57,808 bases of DNA from Alicyclobacillus sp. (GTDB lineage: Bacteria; Bacillota; Bacilli; Alicyclobacillales; Alicyclobacillaceae), in contig NZ_JAIMAV010000009.1 in assembly GCF_023511815.1 (NCBI RefSeq), forward strand, positions 1-57,808, given 5' to 3'. Below are positions 36,932 through 45,160 of this stretch, piece after piece (within the stretch, counting starts at the first letter, position 1; each line of letters opens with the position of its first letter). A program made the translations under genes and the position numbers. The notes beneath the pieces were generated by a model that ran no database searches, was not told the origin of the DNA, and saw nothing but the letters and a program-made list of their open reading frames with translations.

Positions 36932-38446
36932 TTGCGACGGCGCGTCGCCTGGCTCATCGGCCTCCATCTTCTGACGACGGCCGTCCTGTTGGGACGGCTG
37001 TTGGTGTTGACCGTCCTGCCAGACGAGGGACCCGCCGGGCGAGCGGGGCACGGGGTTCGGCTGCGCGCGCAGGCCGAACACCTTTTGACCTGGACGGTGG
37101 ATGACGGGCGCGGCCGGATCCGTTATCGCAACGGGCAACCGGTGTCCGATGCCGATCCGCTGTTCGGCGCCGTCGGGCTCCCGGACCGCTGGCCCGATCC
37201 GCACCGGCCGGTCATGGAGCAGGGGCGCTCCGGCCTTCAGCTCACCTTCGACCGGGTGCTGCAGAGCCGCCGCGCGGAGCGGGTGGGGGTGTTGGAGGAC
37301 GCGGCGGGCACCCCGCGGGGATTGGTGTACCGGGTGGCCGCGGACCCGGGGTGGGACCTTCGCACCACGCTCGATCCGGCCTGGCAGCGGGTGGCCGCCT
37401 CGGCCCTGGCGGACTACGGCGTCCGGGAGGGCGCGGTGGTCGTTCTCGATGTGGCCACCGGATCGGCGTTGGCGATGGCCAGTCGAAGCCCGCGCGGCGC
37501 CATCACCGCGGTGCGCGCGTACACCCCGGGGTCCGTGTTCAAACTGGTGACCGCGGCGGCGGCCACGGCGTCGTACCGCTACCGCGGCTCGGACCGGTTC
37601 ATCTGCCGCGGCGCCGTGGAGCAGCCGGGGATCCGGATGCGCTGCTGGCGGGTTCATGGGGAGGAGACCCTGACCGACGCCCTCGCCGCCTCCTGCGACG
37701 TGGCGTTCGCCGAGGTGGGCGCCGCGCTCGGCCGGCGGGCCTTCGAGGAGATGGCGTCAAGGCTGCGGTTGGAGGGGGTTCCGCTGCAGCGATTGTCGGG
37801 GCGTCCCGTCCTCGCCGAGGCGGAACCGGGCCGGGTGTTCGGGGCGCCGGGGGACGACCCGGGGCGGTTGGCGAACACCGCCATCGGGCAGCAGGACGTC
37901 CGCCTGAGCCCGCTTGCCGCCGCCAATCTGGTCCGGACCATCGCGGCGGGCGGGGTGGCGCACCCGGTGCGGTTGGTGGAAGGGGCGGAACGCGAGGGGC
38001 GCCTGGTGGCGTTCCCGCGCGACCCGGACCGGCGGGTGTTGTCCCCCTATGTCGCCGGGTGGTTGGCGGCGGCGATGCGCGAGGCCGTGGTCTCTCCCTT
38101 GGGGACGGCGCACGCGCTGGCGGGGCTCCCGGTGACCTGCGCGGTCAAGACGGGGACGGCGGAACGCCCCGACGGGCGCGTGAACGCCTGGGTGGCCGGG
38201 TTTATGCCCGCTGAGCGGCCGGTGGTGGCCTTCTGCGTCCTGGTCGCCGGCGAGCCCGCGGCCGTCGGGCACCGGCAGGCCTTCGGCGTCACGTCGGACC
38301 TGGTTCGGGCCATCGCGCGTTTTGACCCGCGGGCGGCGAGGCCAAAAATCGGGCGCGATGTTGAAAGAAATGCGTTGCCAAGCAGCGGGATCGACAGTAT
38401 GATGGTAAGGGGTTGGAGCCGGGAGAAACGGCTCCCAAAGGAGTGA
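36932..38446 (+). CDS. Class B penicillin-binding protein (transpeptidase), PbpI/YrrR-like
   Basis: About 504 residues with an N-terminal membrane anchor (VAWLIGLHLLTTAVLLGRLLVL) and a transpeptidase domain. The active Ser is in TPGSVFKLVTAAA (SxxK), the KTG motif is KTGTAERPDG near residue 406, and the second motif reads SCD in ASCDVAFAEVG where SxN is usual. The place after mltG recalls yrrR (pbpI), a sporulation PBP of Bacillus. TTG 36932 has GGAAGGGG 11 bases upstream; GTG 36920 is in frame but touches that site. The end of the gene carries a promoter for the DUF1003 gene. Confidence 0.85.
   Translation: MRRRVAWLIGLHLLTTAVLLGRLLVLTVLPDEGPAGRAGHGVRLRAQAEHLLTWTVDDGRGRIRYRNGQPVSDADPLFGAVGLPDRWPDPHRPVMEQGRSGLQLTFDRVLQSRRAERVGVLEDAAGTPRGLVYRVAADPGWDLRTTLDPAWQRVAASALADYGVREGAVVVLDVATGSALAMASRSPRGAITAVRAYTPGSVFKLVTAAAATASYRYRGSDRFICRGAVEQPGIRMRCWRVHGEETLTDALAASCDVAFAEVGAALGRRAFEEMASRLRLEGVPLQRLSGRPVLAEAEPGRVFGAPGDDPGRLANTAIGQQDVRLSPLAAANLVRTIAAGGVAHPVRLVEGAEREGRLVAFPRDPDRRVLSPYVAGWLAAAMREAVVSPLGTAHALAGLPVTCAVKTGTAERPDGRVNAWVAGFMPAERPVVAFCVLVAGEPAAVGHRQAFGVTSDLVRAIARFDPRAARPKIGRDVERNALPSSGIDSMMVRGWSREKRLPKE
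38375..38403 (+). promoter_or_regulatory. Promoter of the DUF1003 gene, inside the PBP gene
   Basis: TTGCCA (38375-38380), 17-base spacer, TATGAT (38398-38403), within the last 25 codons of the PBP gene. Confidence 0.7.
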
Positions 38447-38619
38447 AAAGACTCGATGGACGGTTCGTCTGTCAACAGTCCCAGTCCTGAACTGAATACG
38501 GGGAGAGGGACGACTCCGCCCGCGCCGGGCGGGCGTGGCGGGCGGCTGTCGGCATCGGGCATGCTCGCCGGGATGTGAGCGGGGTCTGTCGACTCTCCCT
38601 CGGAGGGGAGTTGATCCAC
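38412..38619 (+). ncRNA. Unassigned structured 5-prime leader of the DUF1003 gene
   Basis: About 205 bases between the promoter and the gene. Visible hairpins are GGAGCCG/CGGCTCC (38415-38434), GAGT/ACTC (38441-38454) and GACGG-TTCG-TCTGTC (38460-38475), then GC-rich arms around 38513-38545. It matches none of the riboswitch consensus sequences I know; see findings. Confidence 0.4.
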
Positions 38620-39219
38620 GTGGGGAAGAAGAACTACTACGTGAAGCCGCAGGATCTCGACCACAACGGCGTGCGACTGGAAGGCTTCGACATTCCCATC
38701 AACGAGGACGACGTCAAGCGGATTGACCGGCTGGTGAATCACTACGAGAGCCGCATCATGGCCCACCTGGACGAGGAGTACCTGCGCAGAACGACGTGGG
38801 CGGACCGATTGGCGGACCGGATCGCGAAGTTCGGCGGCAGCTGGGTGTTCATCCTCAGTTTTGCGGTCTTTCTCCTGCTGTGGATCGTTTGGAACACGGT
38901 GCGGTTCACCTGGCACTTTGACAGCTATCCGTTTCAGCTGTTGAATGTGGTCCTGTCGTTCATCGCGGCGTTCCAAGCGCCGATCATCATGATGAGCCAA
39001 AACCGGCAGGCGGCGCGCGACAAGCACGAGTCCATCATCGACTTCGCCATCAACTACAAGGCGGAGCAGGAGATTGACGATATGCAGAGCCACCTGCATC
39101 GGATTGAGGGCAAGCTGTACGAACTGGAGACTCTATTGCTGAGCCTGCAGGAGAGCGCGCGAACCGGGGAAGCGCCGGTGGCGCTGCGCTCGGGGCGGGC
39201 GTCGGGCGGCGTCGAGTAG
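38620..39219 (+). CDS. DUF1003 membrane protein
   Basis: About 199 residues. A charged N-terminal part, then the DUF1003 core: RTTWADRLADRIAKFGGSWVFILSFAVFLLLWIVWN and FDSYPFQLLNVVLSFIAAFQAPIIMMSQNRQAARDK, giving two membrane helices, then a coiled-coil-like tail (HLHRIEGKLYELETLLLSLQ). The family has no proven function. GTG 38620 is preferred (GGGGAG 9 bases upstream); TTG 38611 and GTG 38575 are also in frame. The stop codon lies in the loop of the terminator. Confidence 0.85.
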   Translation: MGKKNYYVKPQDLDHNGVRLEGFDIPINEDDVKRIDRLVNHYESRIMAHLDEEYLRRTTWADRLADRIAKFGGSWVFILSFAVFLLLWIVWNTVRFTWHFDSYPFQLLNVVLSFIAAFQAPIIMMSQNRQAARDKHESIIDFAINYKAEQEIDDMQSHLHRIEGKLYELETLLLSLQESARTGEAPVALRSGRASGGVE

Positions 39220-39232
39220 ACGCCGCTTTTTT
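39206..39232 (+). terminator. Terminator overlapping the DUF1003 stop codon
   Basis: GCGGCGTC (39206-39213), loop GAGTA containing the TAG stop, GACGCCGC (39219-39226) and six T residues. The last codons of the gene thus double as the terminator stem. Confidence 0.9.
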
Positions 39233-39256
39233 CGTTCGGCGGTTTTCGTTTGGCGG

Positions 39257-39285
39257 GCAGATTCTTCTCGCCTTCGTCATACGTA
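39257..39285 (+). promoter_or_regulatory. Sigma-E/sigma-K-type promoter of sigK
   Basis: GCAGATT (39257-39263), exactly 14 bases, then CATACGTA (39278-39285). This fits the sporulation sigma-E -35/-10 pattern (KMATATT, N14, CATACAHT) well and is 26 bases before sigK. Confidence 0.7.
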
Positions 39286-39310
39286 TGGAGAGTGTGTATG
39301 ACGGGGGGCG

Positions 39311-40021
39311 ATGCGCATGACCGGATTGTTCACCCTGTTGGCGCTCATCCTCAAGGACGTCTCCGTATTCGTCTCCTACGTGAAAAACCAGTCCTTCCCT
39401 CAGCCGCTGTCGGCGGAGGAGGAGGCGGACTGCATTCGCCGCATGCGGCAGGGCGACCAGAGTGCGCGCAACACCCTGATTGAACACAACCTGCGCCTCG
39501 TCGCCCACCTCGCCAAGAAGTTCGAGGCATCCGGCGAGGAGATGGACGACCTCATCTCCATCGGGACCATCGGCCTCATCAAGGCGGTGGAGAGCTACAC
39601 CTCGGACCGCGGCACGAAACTGGCCACCTACGCCGCGCGCTGCATCCACAACGAGATCCTGATGTATCTGCGCAGCACGAAGCGTCACCGCCGCGACGCC
39701 TCTCTGCACGATCCCATCGGCGTCGACAAGGATGGAAACGAGATGACCCTCGCCGATCTGCTCGGGTCGGACCCGGACGACGTGGTCAACGAGGTCGACC
39801 TGTCGTGGGAAAAGCGCAAGGTGTTTGAGTTCCTGCCGCAGCTGCCGGACAGGGAGCGGGAGGTGCTGTGCAAACGGTTCGGCATCCCCGACGGGGAGGA
39901 GCGGACCCAGCGCGAGATCGCCGCCGAGATGGGCATCTCGCGTTCCTACGTGTCGCGCATCGAGCGCAAGGCGCTCAACAAGCTGTACGCGAAACTTCGC
40001 AGCGGCAAAGGATTGACGTGA
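39311..40021 (+). CDS. sigK: RNA polymerase sigma-K factor precursor (pro-sigma-K)
   Basis: A 236-residue sigma-70 family factor for late mother-cell sporulation. The N-terminal hydrophobic pro-sequence (GLFTLLALILKDVSVFVSYVKN) matches the segment removed by SpoIVFB. It is followed by PQPLSAEEEADCIRRMRQGD, region 2 (NLRLVAHLAKKFEASGEEMDDLISIGTIGLIKAVESY) and region 4 (EREVLCKRFG...REIAAEMGISRSYVSRIERKAL). The gene is continuous, with no skin-like element. ATG 39311 follows GGGGGGCG; ATG 39317 is the alternative. Confidence 0.97.
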   Translation: MRMTGLFTLLALILKDVSVFVSYVKNQSFPQPLSAEEEADCIRRMRQGDQSARNTLIEHNLRLVAHLAKKFEASGEEMDDLISIGTIGLIKAVESYTSDRGTKLATYAARCIHNEILMYLRSTKRHRRDASLHDPIGVDKDGNEMTLADLLGSDPDDVVNEVDLSWEKRKVFEFLPQLPDREREVLCKRFGIPDGEERTQREIAAEMGISRSYVSRIERKALNKLYAKLRSGKGLT

Positions 40022-40024
40022 GCT

Positions 40025-40053
40025 TTGCCTCCCCCGCCCCGGTGTGCTACAGT
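40025..40053 (+). promoter_or_regulatory. Promoter of the yqeG operon
   Basis: TTGCCT (40025-40030), 17-base spacer ending TGC, TACAGT (40048-40053), starting just after the sigK stop. Confidence 0.75.
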
Positions 40054-40129
40054 GGGAATCACGGCAGCGGCTGGCAGCGTCGCTCCGGACGGGCCTGCCG
40101 GCCGAGAACGGTGTGGGACGGGGTGTGGG

Positions 40130-40702
40130 ATGTCGAGTTTTTGGGAGCGGTGGATGCCCAATGAGTTTGTCGCTTCGGTCCACGAGATTGACCTGACGCG
40201 GTTGCGCCGGGCGGGCCGCCGCCTGATCCTGTGCGACCTGGACAACACCCTCGTCCCCTGGAACGATCCCGATGTGCCGGAGGATCTGCGCAGCTGGATT
40301 GCGCGCGGGCAGGCCATGGGATTCACCTTCTGCATCGTCTCCAACAATCGCGGACCGCGCGTCCAGCGCTTCGCCGAGAAGACCGGGCTGCCGCACATCG
40401 CGGCGGCCCGCAAACCGAAGCCGGAGGCGTTCGAGGAGGCCATGCGGCGGTTCAGCGCGCGTCCGGAGGAGACGGTGATGGTGGGAGACCAGCTATTGAC
40501 CGACGTGCGCGGGGGTAACCGCTGCGGTGCGTACACCATCCTGGTGGCGCCCATCCATCCGCGGGAGTGGTGGGGCACCCGGTTGGTGCGCATCGCCGAA
40601 CGCTTTGTGATGCGCCGGCTGCTCCGGCGCGGACTGCAGGTGCCCCACCGCGGCGGCGGGAGGATGGAGGGGAGCGGATCGTCGTGGAAGAAGCGAACGT
40701 GA
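40130..40702 (+). CDS. yqeG: YqeG family HAD-IIIA-type phosphatase
   Basis: A 190-residue HAD-superfamily protein. Motif I is LCDLDNTLVPW near residue 34, with both catalytic Asp residues, motif II VSNN near residue 68, motif III KPKPEAF near residue 90, and the metal motif VMVGDQLLTDVRGGNR near residue 114. The family is fixed as the first gene of the yqeG-yqeH-aroE-yhbY-nadD operon in Firmicutes; the substrate is unsettled. ATG 40130 has GGGGTGTGGG upstream. It overlaps yqeH by 19 bases. Confidence 0.92.
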   Translation: MSSFWERWMPNEFVASVHEIDLTRLRRAGRRLILCDLDNTLVPWNDPDVPEDLRSWIARGQAMGFTFCIVSNNRGPRVQRFAEKTGLPHIAAARKPKPEAFEEAMRRFSARPEETVMVGDQLLTDVRGGNRCGAYTILVAPIHPREWWGTRLVRIAERFVMRRLLRRGLQVPHRGGGRMEGSGSSWKKRT

Positions 40703-41886
40703 CCCGGATCTGCACCGGGTGCGGCGCGGCGTTGCAGACGGAGGCGGAGGACGCGCCGGGATACGTGCCGCCGGGCGCCCTCGAGCGGGACGAGCCGTTG
40801 TGCCGGCGGTGTTTTCGCATCCGCCACTACGGAGAGGTGACTCCGGTTTCGGTGCCGGCCTCCGCCTACCGGGAGGTCGCAACGGGCATCTCGCGGCGGC
40901 CCGGCCTGGTGCTGTACGTGTTGGATGTGTTCGATCTCGCCGGTTCACTGTTGCCGGGCATCGGGGAATGGCTGCGGGATAGCACGGTTTGGGCGGTGGT
41001 GAACAAGGTCGACCTGCTGCCGCAGGATGTCCGCACCGAAGCGCTCGGCCGCTTTGTAGGACGCCTGTTGGCGCGGCACGGGGTGCGCTGTGACGCGGTT
41101 TGGCTCGTGAGCGGCCGCACCGGTGCGGGGCTTCGGGAGATGATGGACGCGCTCGGAGCCCGCGCGGAGGAGCGGGTGTACGCGGTCGGGACGGCCAACG
41201 TCGGGAAGTCCACGTTGCTCAACCGCCTGCTTCAGAGCGGCAAAAACCCCGTGCTCACAGAGTCGCGCATGCCCGGCACGACGCTCGGCGTGGTGGACAT
41301 CCGGGCGACCCTGCCCTCCGGGCGCGAGATCGCGTTGGTGGACACCCCGGGGTTGGAGCGCGAGGGCCGGTTGATTGATCTTCTTTGCCCCGACTGCCTC
41401 AAACGCGCGGTGCCTTCGAGCCGCCTGCGCCCGCGCGTGTATCAGCTCGACCCGAGACAGTCGCTGTGGATCGCCGGATTCGCCCGGTTTGACTTTCTCG
41501 CGGGGGTGCACCAACCGGTCGTGGTCTATGTCAGCAACGACCTGGTGGTGCACCGGACAAAACTCGAACGGGCGGAGGTCATCGGCGAGCTTCGGCATGA
41601 CGAGGTCCTGCAGGTCCCGTGCGCCGCGTGCCGGGCCCGCCTGGGCGAGTTTACGGAGCACGCCGTCGGGGCGGGCCGCCACCGAGGCCGGCCGGGGACC
41701 GTGGAGATTGAGGTTCCGCGTGAGGGATGCGACGTGGTGCTGGCGGGCTTGGGGTGGATCACCCTGTTCGGCCGCGATCTCGCCGGCCGCGTCCTCGCGC
41801 CCCCGGGTGTGGAGGTGTCGGTGCGCGAACGGATGATCGGCGGCGTCACTCGGGAACGGATGCGCCGGATGCCCCACCATTCATGA
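40684..41886 (+). CDS. yqeH: Ribosome biogenesis GTPase YqeH
   Basis: A 400-residue circularly permuted GTPase for 30S ribosome assembly. An N-terminal zinc finger (CTGCGAALQ and LCRRCF) is followed by the permuted order G4 NKVDLL near residue 107, then G1 GTANVGKST near residue 170, G2 and G3 DTPGLE near residue 220, and a C-terminal RNA-contacting domain. GTG 40684 has GGAGGGGAG 10 bases upstream. Confidence 0.95.
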   Translation: MEEANVTRICTGCGAALQTEAEDAPGYVPPGALERDEPLCRRCFRIRHYGEVTPVSVPASAYREVATGISRRPGLVLYVLDVFDLAGSLLPGIGEWLRDSTVWAVVNKVDLLPQDVRTEALGRFVGRLLARHGVRCDAVWLVSGRTGAGLREMMDALGARAEERVYAVGTANVGKSTLLNRLLQSGKNPVLTESRMPGTTLGVVDIRATLPSGREIALVDTPGLEREGRLIDLLCPDCLKRAVPSSRLRPRVYQLDPRQSLWIAGFARFDFLAGVHQPVVVYVSNDLVVHRTKLERAEVIGELRHDEVLQVPCAACRARLGEFTEHAVGAGRHRGRPGTVEIEVPREGCDVVLAGLGWITLFGRDLAGRVLAPPGVEVSVRERMIGGVTRERMRRMPHHS

Positions 41887-41972
41887 TCTCGGCCGCCCCC
41901 GAATACACCTAGAGTACAACACATTCGGCGCTGGGCGGCCGCCGCGGCGCCGGGGGTTCGGGTGGTGGCAGA

Positions 41973-42188
41973 ATGGGGGAAGCAGCGAGAAGACATGTCG
42001 TGCTGCCGGTGTTGAGCGAGCGGTCGTCTTCCTGCACGCTGTCGGTGGAGGGGTTGATCGGCCGGTTGCAACACGTGGTGCGGGAGGCCCGCGCACAGCA
42101 TCCGGATCTGCAGGACTATCACCTGCACGATGTCAACCTCCGGATTGAGGGCGGTGAGCTGCGGGCGGTGCTGGACTTTCGCAAGTGA
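41973..42188 (+). CDS. Small conserved-looking hypothetical protein
   Basis: A 71-residue frame between yqeH and aroE that ends just before a strong terminator. The C-terminal part (LSVEGLIGRLQHVVREARAQHPDLQDYHLHDVNLRIEGGELRAVLDFRK) looks like a helix then a beta-hairpin and has a natural protein composition. The start is unclear; ATG 41973 is the longest choice, with GTG 42000 also possible. Family unknown. Confidence 0.6.
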   Translation: MGEAARRHVVLPVLSERSSSCTLSVEGLIGRLQHVVREARAQHPDLQDYHLHDVNLRIEGGELRAVLDFRK

Positions 42189-42200
42189 GCGCACGGATTT

Positions 42201-42239
42201 GCAGCGCGCGGATGGGTCCGCCTGCGCTGCTTTTTTTTT
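42201..42239 (+). terminator. Strong Rho-independent terminator
   Basis: GCAGCGC-GC-GGA pairs with TCC-GC and GCGCTGC (two-base bulge), then nine T residues at 42231-42239. It separates yqeG-yqeH from the aroE operon. Confidence 0.92.
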
Positions 42240-42241
42240 GT

Positions 42242-42269
42242 TTGCGATCGCGCGCGGTTGTGCTATATT
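42242..42269 (+). promoter_or_regulatory. Promoter of the aroE operon
   Basis: TTGCGA (42242-42247), 16-base spacer ending TGC, TATATT (42264-42269). Confidence 0.75.
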
Positions 42270-42311
42270 GCCGAATGACGAGGGACGGACGGTCCGGGGG
42301 AGGAATGGGCA

Positions 42312-43187
42312 GTGCGGTTGTACGGGGTGTTGGGGTGGCCGATTGGCCACTCCGCGTCACCGGCGATGATGAACGCGGCCTTCGAGGCGGAGGGGCGCGA
42401 GGCAGTGTACCTGCCGTTCGCGGTGCGGCCGGCGGACATCCGGGCGGCGGTGGCGGGGCTGCGCGCGCTCGGCGCTGGGGGATTCAACGTCACGATCCCG
42501 CACAAGCAGGCGGTGTTCGAGCTGCTCGACGAGGTCAGCGAAACCGCCCGCACCGCCGGCGCGGTCAACACAGTCGTCATCGGCGCGGACGGCCGGCTCT
42601 TCGGGCACAATACGGATGTCGACGGGTGGTGGGCGAGTGTCCGGCCGCATCTGCCGGGCGCTCCCCATCGGGTCGCGGTGCTCGGCGCGGGGGGCGCGGC
42701 GCGCGCCGTCCTCACCGCGCTGTCGGTGCACGCGCCCGGTGCGGCCGTCAGCGTGATCGCGCGCAGGCTGGAACAGGGCGAGGCCCTCGCCGAGCGTTTC
42801 TCGGAAAGCCTCCGGGTGACGGCGCGGGCCTGGGCGGAACGGCACGAGGCGGTCGCGGAGGCGGATCTCGTGGCGCAGACCACGCCCATCGGCATGTGGC
42901 CGAACCATGACGCATCCGCGGTGGAGGACCCGGCGTGCTTTTTCCCGGGGCAGGTGGTGCAGGACGCCGTCTACCGCCCGCTGAAGACCCGTTTGCTCAC
43001 CCAGGCGGCCGAACGGGGGGCGACCATCGTCGACGGTCTGTCCATGCTGGTGGAACAGGGGGCGCTCGCCTACGAACGCTGGTTTGACGCGCCCGCCCCG
43101 AGGGATGTGATGCGCCGGGCGGCGGAGCGGGCGGTGGGACCTTTGGAGACTCCGTCGCCGGACGCGACGGCCGAGGGCGCACACTGA
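42312..43187 (+). CDS. aroE: Shikimate dehydrogenase (NADP+)
   Basis: A 291-residue AroE that reduces 3-dehydroshikimate to shikimate in aromatic amino acid synthesis. Seen are YGVLGWPIGHSASPAMMNAAF at the N terminus (shikimate-binding Ser residues), NVTIPHKQAV near residue 59 with the catalytic Lys, NTDVDGW near residue 99 with the catalytic Asp, NADP-binding GAGGAARAVL near residue 129 and DLVAQTTPIGMWP. GTG 42312 follows GGGGGAGGAAT. Confidence 0.95.
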   Translation: MRLYGVLGWPIGHSASPAMMNAAFEAEGREAVYLPFAVRPADIRAAVAGLRALGAGGFNVTIPHKQAVFELLDEVSETARTAGAVNTVVIGADGRLFGHNTDVDGWWASVRPHLPGAPHRVAVLGAGGAARAVLTALSVHAPGAAVSVIARRLEQGEALAERFSESLRVTARAWAERHEAVAEADLVAQTTPIGMWPNHDASAVEDPACFFPGQVVQDAVYRPLKTRLLTQAAERGATIVDGLSMLVEQGALAYERWFDAPAPRDVMRRAAERAVGPLETPSPDATAEGAH

Positions 43188-43197
43188 GGAGGATGGC

Positions 43198-43506
43198 ATG
43201 ACGGAGAAGCCGTTGAGTGGAAAACAGGTGCGTGCGCTGCGTGCGCTCGCGCACCATTTGAAGCCGGTTGTTCAGGTGGGCAAGTCGGGGGTCAGCGCCA
43301 CCCTGATTGAGCAGGTGGAGGAGGTCCTGGACGCGCGGGAGTTGATCAAAGTCTCCGTGCTGGAGACGAGTCCCTTGACGCGGGACGAAGTGGGCGAGAT
43401 CCTGGTGGAGGAGACGGGTGCGTCGTGGGTGCAGTCCATCGGCAGGACGGTGGTCCTGTACAGGCGGTCCCAGGAAAACCCGCAGATCGAACTGCCGCCC
43501 CGGTGA
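43198..43506 (+). CDS. yhbY: Ribosome assembly RNA-binding protein YhbY (YqeI)
   Basis: A 102-residue single CRM-domain protein. LSGKQVRALRALAHHLKPVVQVGKSGVSATLIEQVEEVLDARELIKVSVLE is typical, with the GxxG-like loop KSGVS, and it ends with IGRTVVLYRRS. It associates with pre-50S particles in E. coli. ATG 43198 has GAGGAGG upstream; the stop overlaps nadD (GTGA). Confidence 0.95.
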   Translation: MTEKPLSGKQVRALRALAHHLKPVVQVGKSGVSATLIEQVEEVLDARELIKVSVLETSPLTRDEVGEILVEETGASWVQSIGRTVVLYRRSQENPQIELPPR

Positions 43507-44093
43507 GGCGCGTGGTGCTGTTCGGCGGCACGTTCGATCCGCCGCACGTCGGCCACCTGACGATGGCGCAGCTGGCCTTCGAGCAGACCGGTGCGGACGA
43601 GGTGTGGTGGCTGCCCGCGCCCGCGCCGCCTCACAAGCTGGACCGCGACGTGGATGCGTATGCGGGCCGGGTGGCGATGGTCGAGGCCCTGATTCAGGGC
43701 TGTCCGCACATGCGGCTGTGCGAGATTGAGGCGGAGTTGCCGCGCCCGTCCTTCACGGTCGACACCGTGCGCGCGCTGCGCGGCCGGTATCCGGGGGTGG
43801 CGTTTTCGTTCCTCATCGGGTCCGACAGCCTGGCCGGGTTGCCCACCTGGGGGCGGGCCGACGAGTTGACGAAATCCATCGGATTCTACGTGGCGTCCCG
43901 AAGCGGGTTTCCGTTTGACGAGACGTACGCCGCGGCGCGCCGGCGGCTTCCGGCGCTGACCGCCGAACGGCTGGAGATGCCGCTGTTGGACGTGTCGTCG
44001 ACGTTTCTGCGGGATCGACTGGTTCGCGGCCTGCCCACGTGCGGCCTGATCCCGGGGCCGGTCCTCGAGGTCTGGCATACGATCCATGGGTGA
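43503..44093 (+). CDS. nadD: Nicotinate-nucleotide adenylyltransferase
   Basis: A 196-residue NadD that joins ATP and nicotinate mononucleotide in NAD synthesis. GGTFDPPHVGHL near residue 8 is the nucleotidyltransferase GxFxPxHxGH motif, PPHK follows near residue 41, and the ISSTxIR equivalent reads VSSTFLRD near residue 164. GTG 43503 overlaps the yhbY stop. Confidence 0.95.
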   Translation: MRRVVLFGGTFDPPHVGHLTMAQLAFEQTGADEVWWLPAPAPPHKLDRDVDAYAGRVAMVEALIQGCPHMRLCEIEAELPRPSFTVDTVRALRGRYPGVAFSFLIGSDSLAGLPTWGRADELTKSIGFYVASRSGFPFDETYAAARRRLPALTAERLEMPLLDVSSTFLRDRLVRGLPTCGLIPGPVLEVWHTIHG

Positions 44094-44126
44094 GGGGGAC
44101 ACCGATCCCCCGAAGGAGGTGGACGT

Positions 44127-44726
44127 TTGCGGGAAGCGGACATCCGGGAGCGGGTGCGGCGGGAGCTGAGCCCAGCCCGGTTTCGGCACACCGAGGGCGT
44201 GGTGGAAACGGCGGAGCGCTTGGCCCTGCGCCACGGGGTGGATCCCGAAAAGGCGCGGCTGGCCGCCTGGATCCACGATGTGGCGCGGGAGTGGGACTGG
44301 CCCCGGCTGGCGGAGGCCGGGCGGCGCCACGGGGTGGACCGGGTGTTTTTCGAGGTCCCTGCGGTGCTGCACGGGCCGGTGGCGGCCGCGCTGGCGAAGG
44401 AGTGGTTCGGGATTGACGACGAGGACATCCAGAACGCCATCCGCCACCACACCAGCGGCCGGCCCGGGATGTCGCCCCTGGAGATGGTGGTCTGCCTGGC
44501 GGACGCGGTGGAGCCCGGGCGCCACTATCCGGGCGTGGACGATCTGCGCCGCACCGCCGAGCTGGACCTGGTGCGCGCCCTGGCGGAGTCCTTCGACTCG
44601 ACGCTCATCTACCTGATTGAACGCCATCAACCGATTTTCGAGTTGACCGTCCGGGCGAGAAACGATCTGTGGCGGCGCGTGCAGGGCGGGCCGCACGAAT
44701 CACGGACACGGGAGGAACGCGAATGA
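44127..44726 (+). CDS. yqeK: Bis(5'-nucleosyl)-tetraphosphatase (symmetrical), YqeK HD-domain type
   Basis: A 199-residue HD-domain hydrolase. Metal ligands are seen in RFRHTEGVVETA near residue 19, AAWIHDVARE near residue 46 and LHGPVAA plus IRHHTSG near residues 80-110, ending with VCLADAVEPGR. YqeK proteins split Ap4A into two ADP. TTG 44127 follows GAAGGAGGTGG. It overlaps rsfS by 4 bases. Confidence 0.92.
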   Translation: MREADIRERVRRELSPARFRHTEGVVETAERLALRHGVDPEKARLAAWIHDVAREWDWPRLAEAGRRHGVDRVFFEVPAVLHGPVAAALAKEWFGIDDEDIQNAIRHHTSGRPGMSPLEMVVCLADAVEPGRHYPGVDDLRRTAELDLVRALAESFDSTLIYLIERHQPIFELTVRARNDLWRRVQGGPHESRTREERE

Positions 44727-45079
44727 CCCAATCGGTGGACCACATCGCGATGGAAGCCGCGTCAGCCGCGGCGGACAAGAAGGCCAAGGACATTGTGGTG
44801 CTCGACATCCACGACCTGACGCCGGTGGCCGATTACTTCGTCATCTGTTCGGCCAACTCCGGCACCCAGGTGGAGGCGGTCGCCCGTGCGGTCACGGATA
44901 AGCTGGAGTCCCTGGGGGTGCGCTGCCGCGGGATGGAGGGCATGGATGAAGCCCGGTGGGTGTTGATGGACTTCGGCGATGTGGTGGTGCACGTGTTCCG
45001 GCCGGAGGAGCGGGAGTTCTACCACCTCGAGCGGTTGTGGGGGGACGCTCGCCAGATCCCGTTTGAAATGGCACAATGA
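44723..45079 (+). CDS. rsfS: Ribosome silencing factor RsfS
   Basis: A 118-residue RsfS/YbeB protein that binds ribosomal protein L14 and blocks subunit joining. Hallmarks are DIVVLDIHDLTPVADYFVICSANSGTQVEAVARAV and WVLMDFGDVVVHVFRPEEREFYHLERLWGDA. ATG 44723 overlaps yqeK (ATGA). It ends the operon; yqeM and comER, which follow in Bacillus, are absent, and mntR lies convergent instead. Confidence 0.95.
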   Translation: MTQSVDHIAMEAASAAADKKAKDIVVLDIHDLTPVADYFVICSANSGTQVEAVARAVTDKLESLGVRCRGMEGMDEARWVLMDFGDVVVHVFRPEEREFYHLERLWGDARQIPFEMAQ

Positions 45080-45160
45080 CCATGGCGGCGGACGGGCGGG
45101 GCGGCGGCCAAAGACCCGGGCCAAAGCCCATCGAACCGACGGCCGGATGTCCGGGGGTGG

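Noticed and set aside
38404-38619. M-box or yybP-ykoY riboswitch before the DUF1003 gene
   Set aside because: Short stretches such as GTCAACAG and AAAGGAGTG resemble parts of these classes, but the other conserved blocks are missing.
39311-40021. A skin-type interrupting element in sigK
   Set aside because: The reading frame is complete and continuous through regions 2 and 4.
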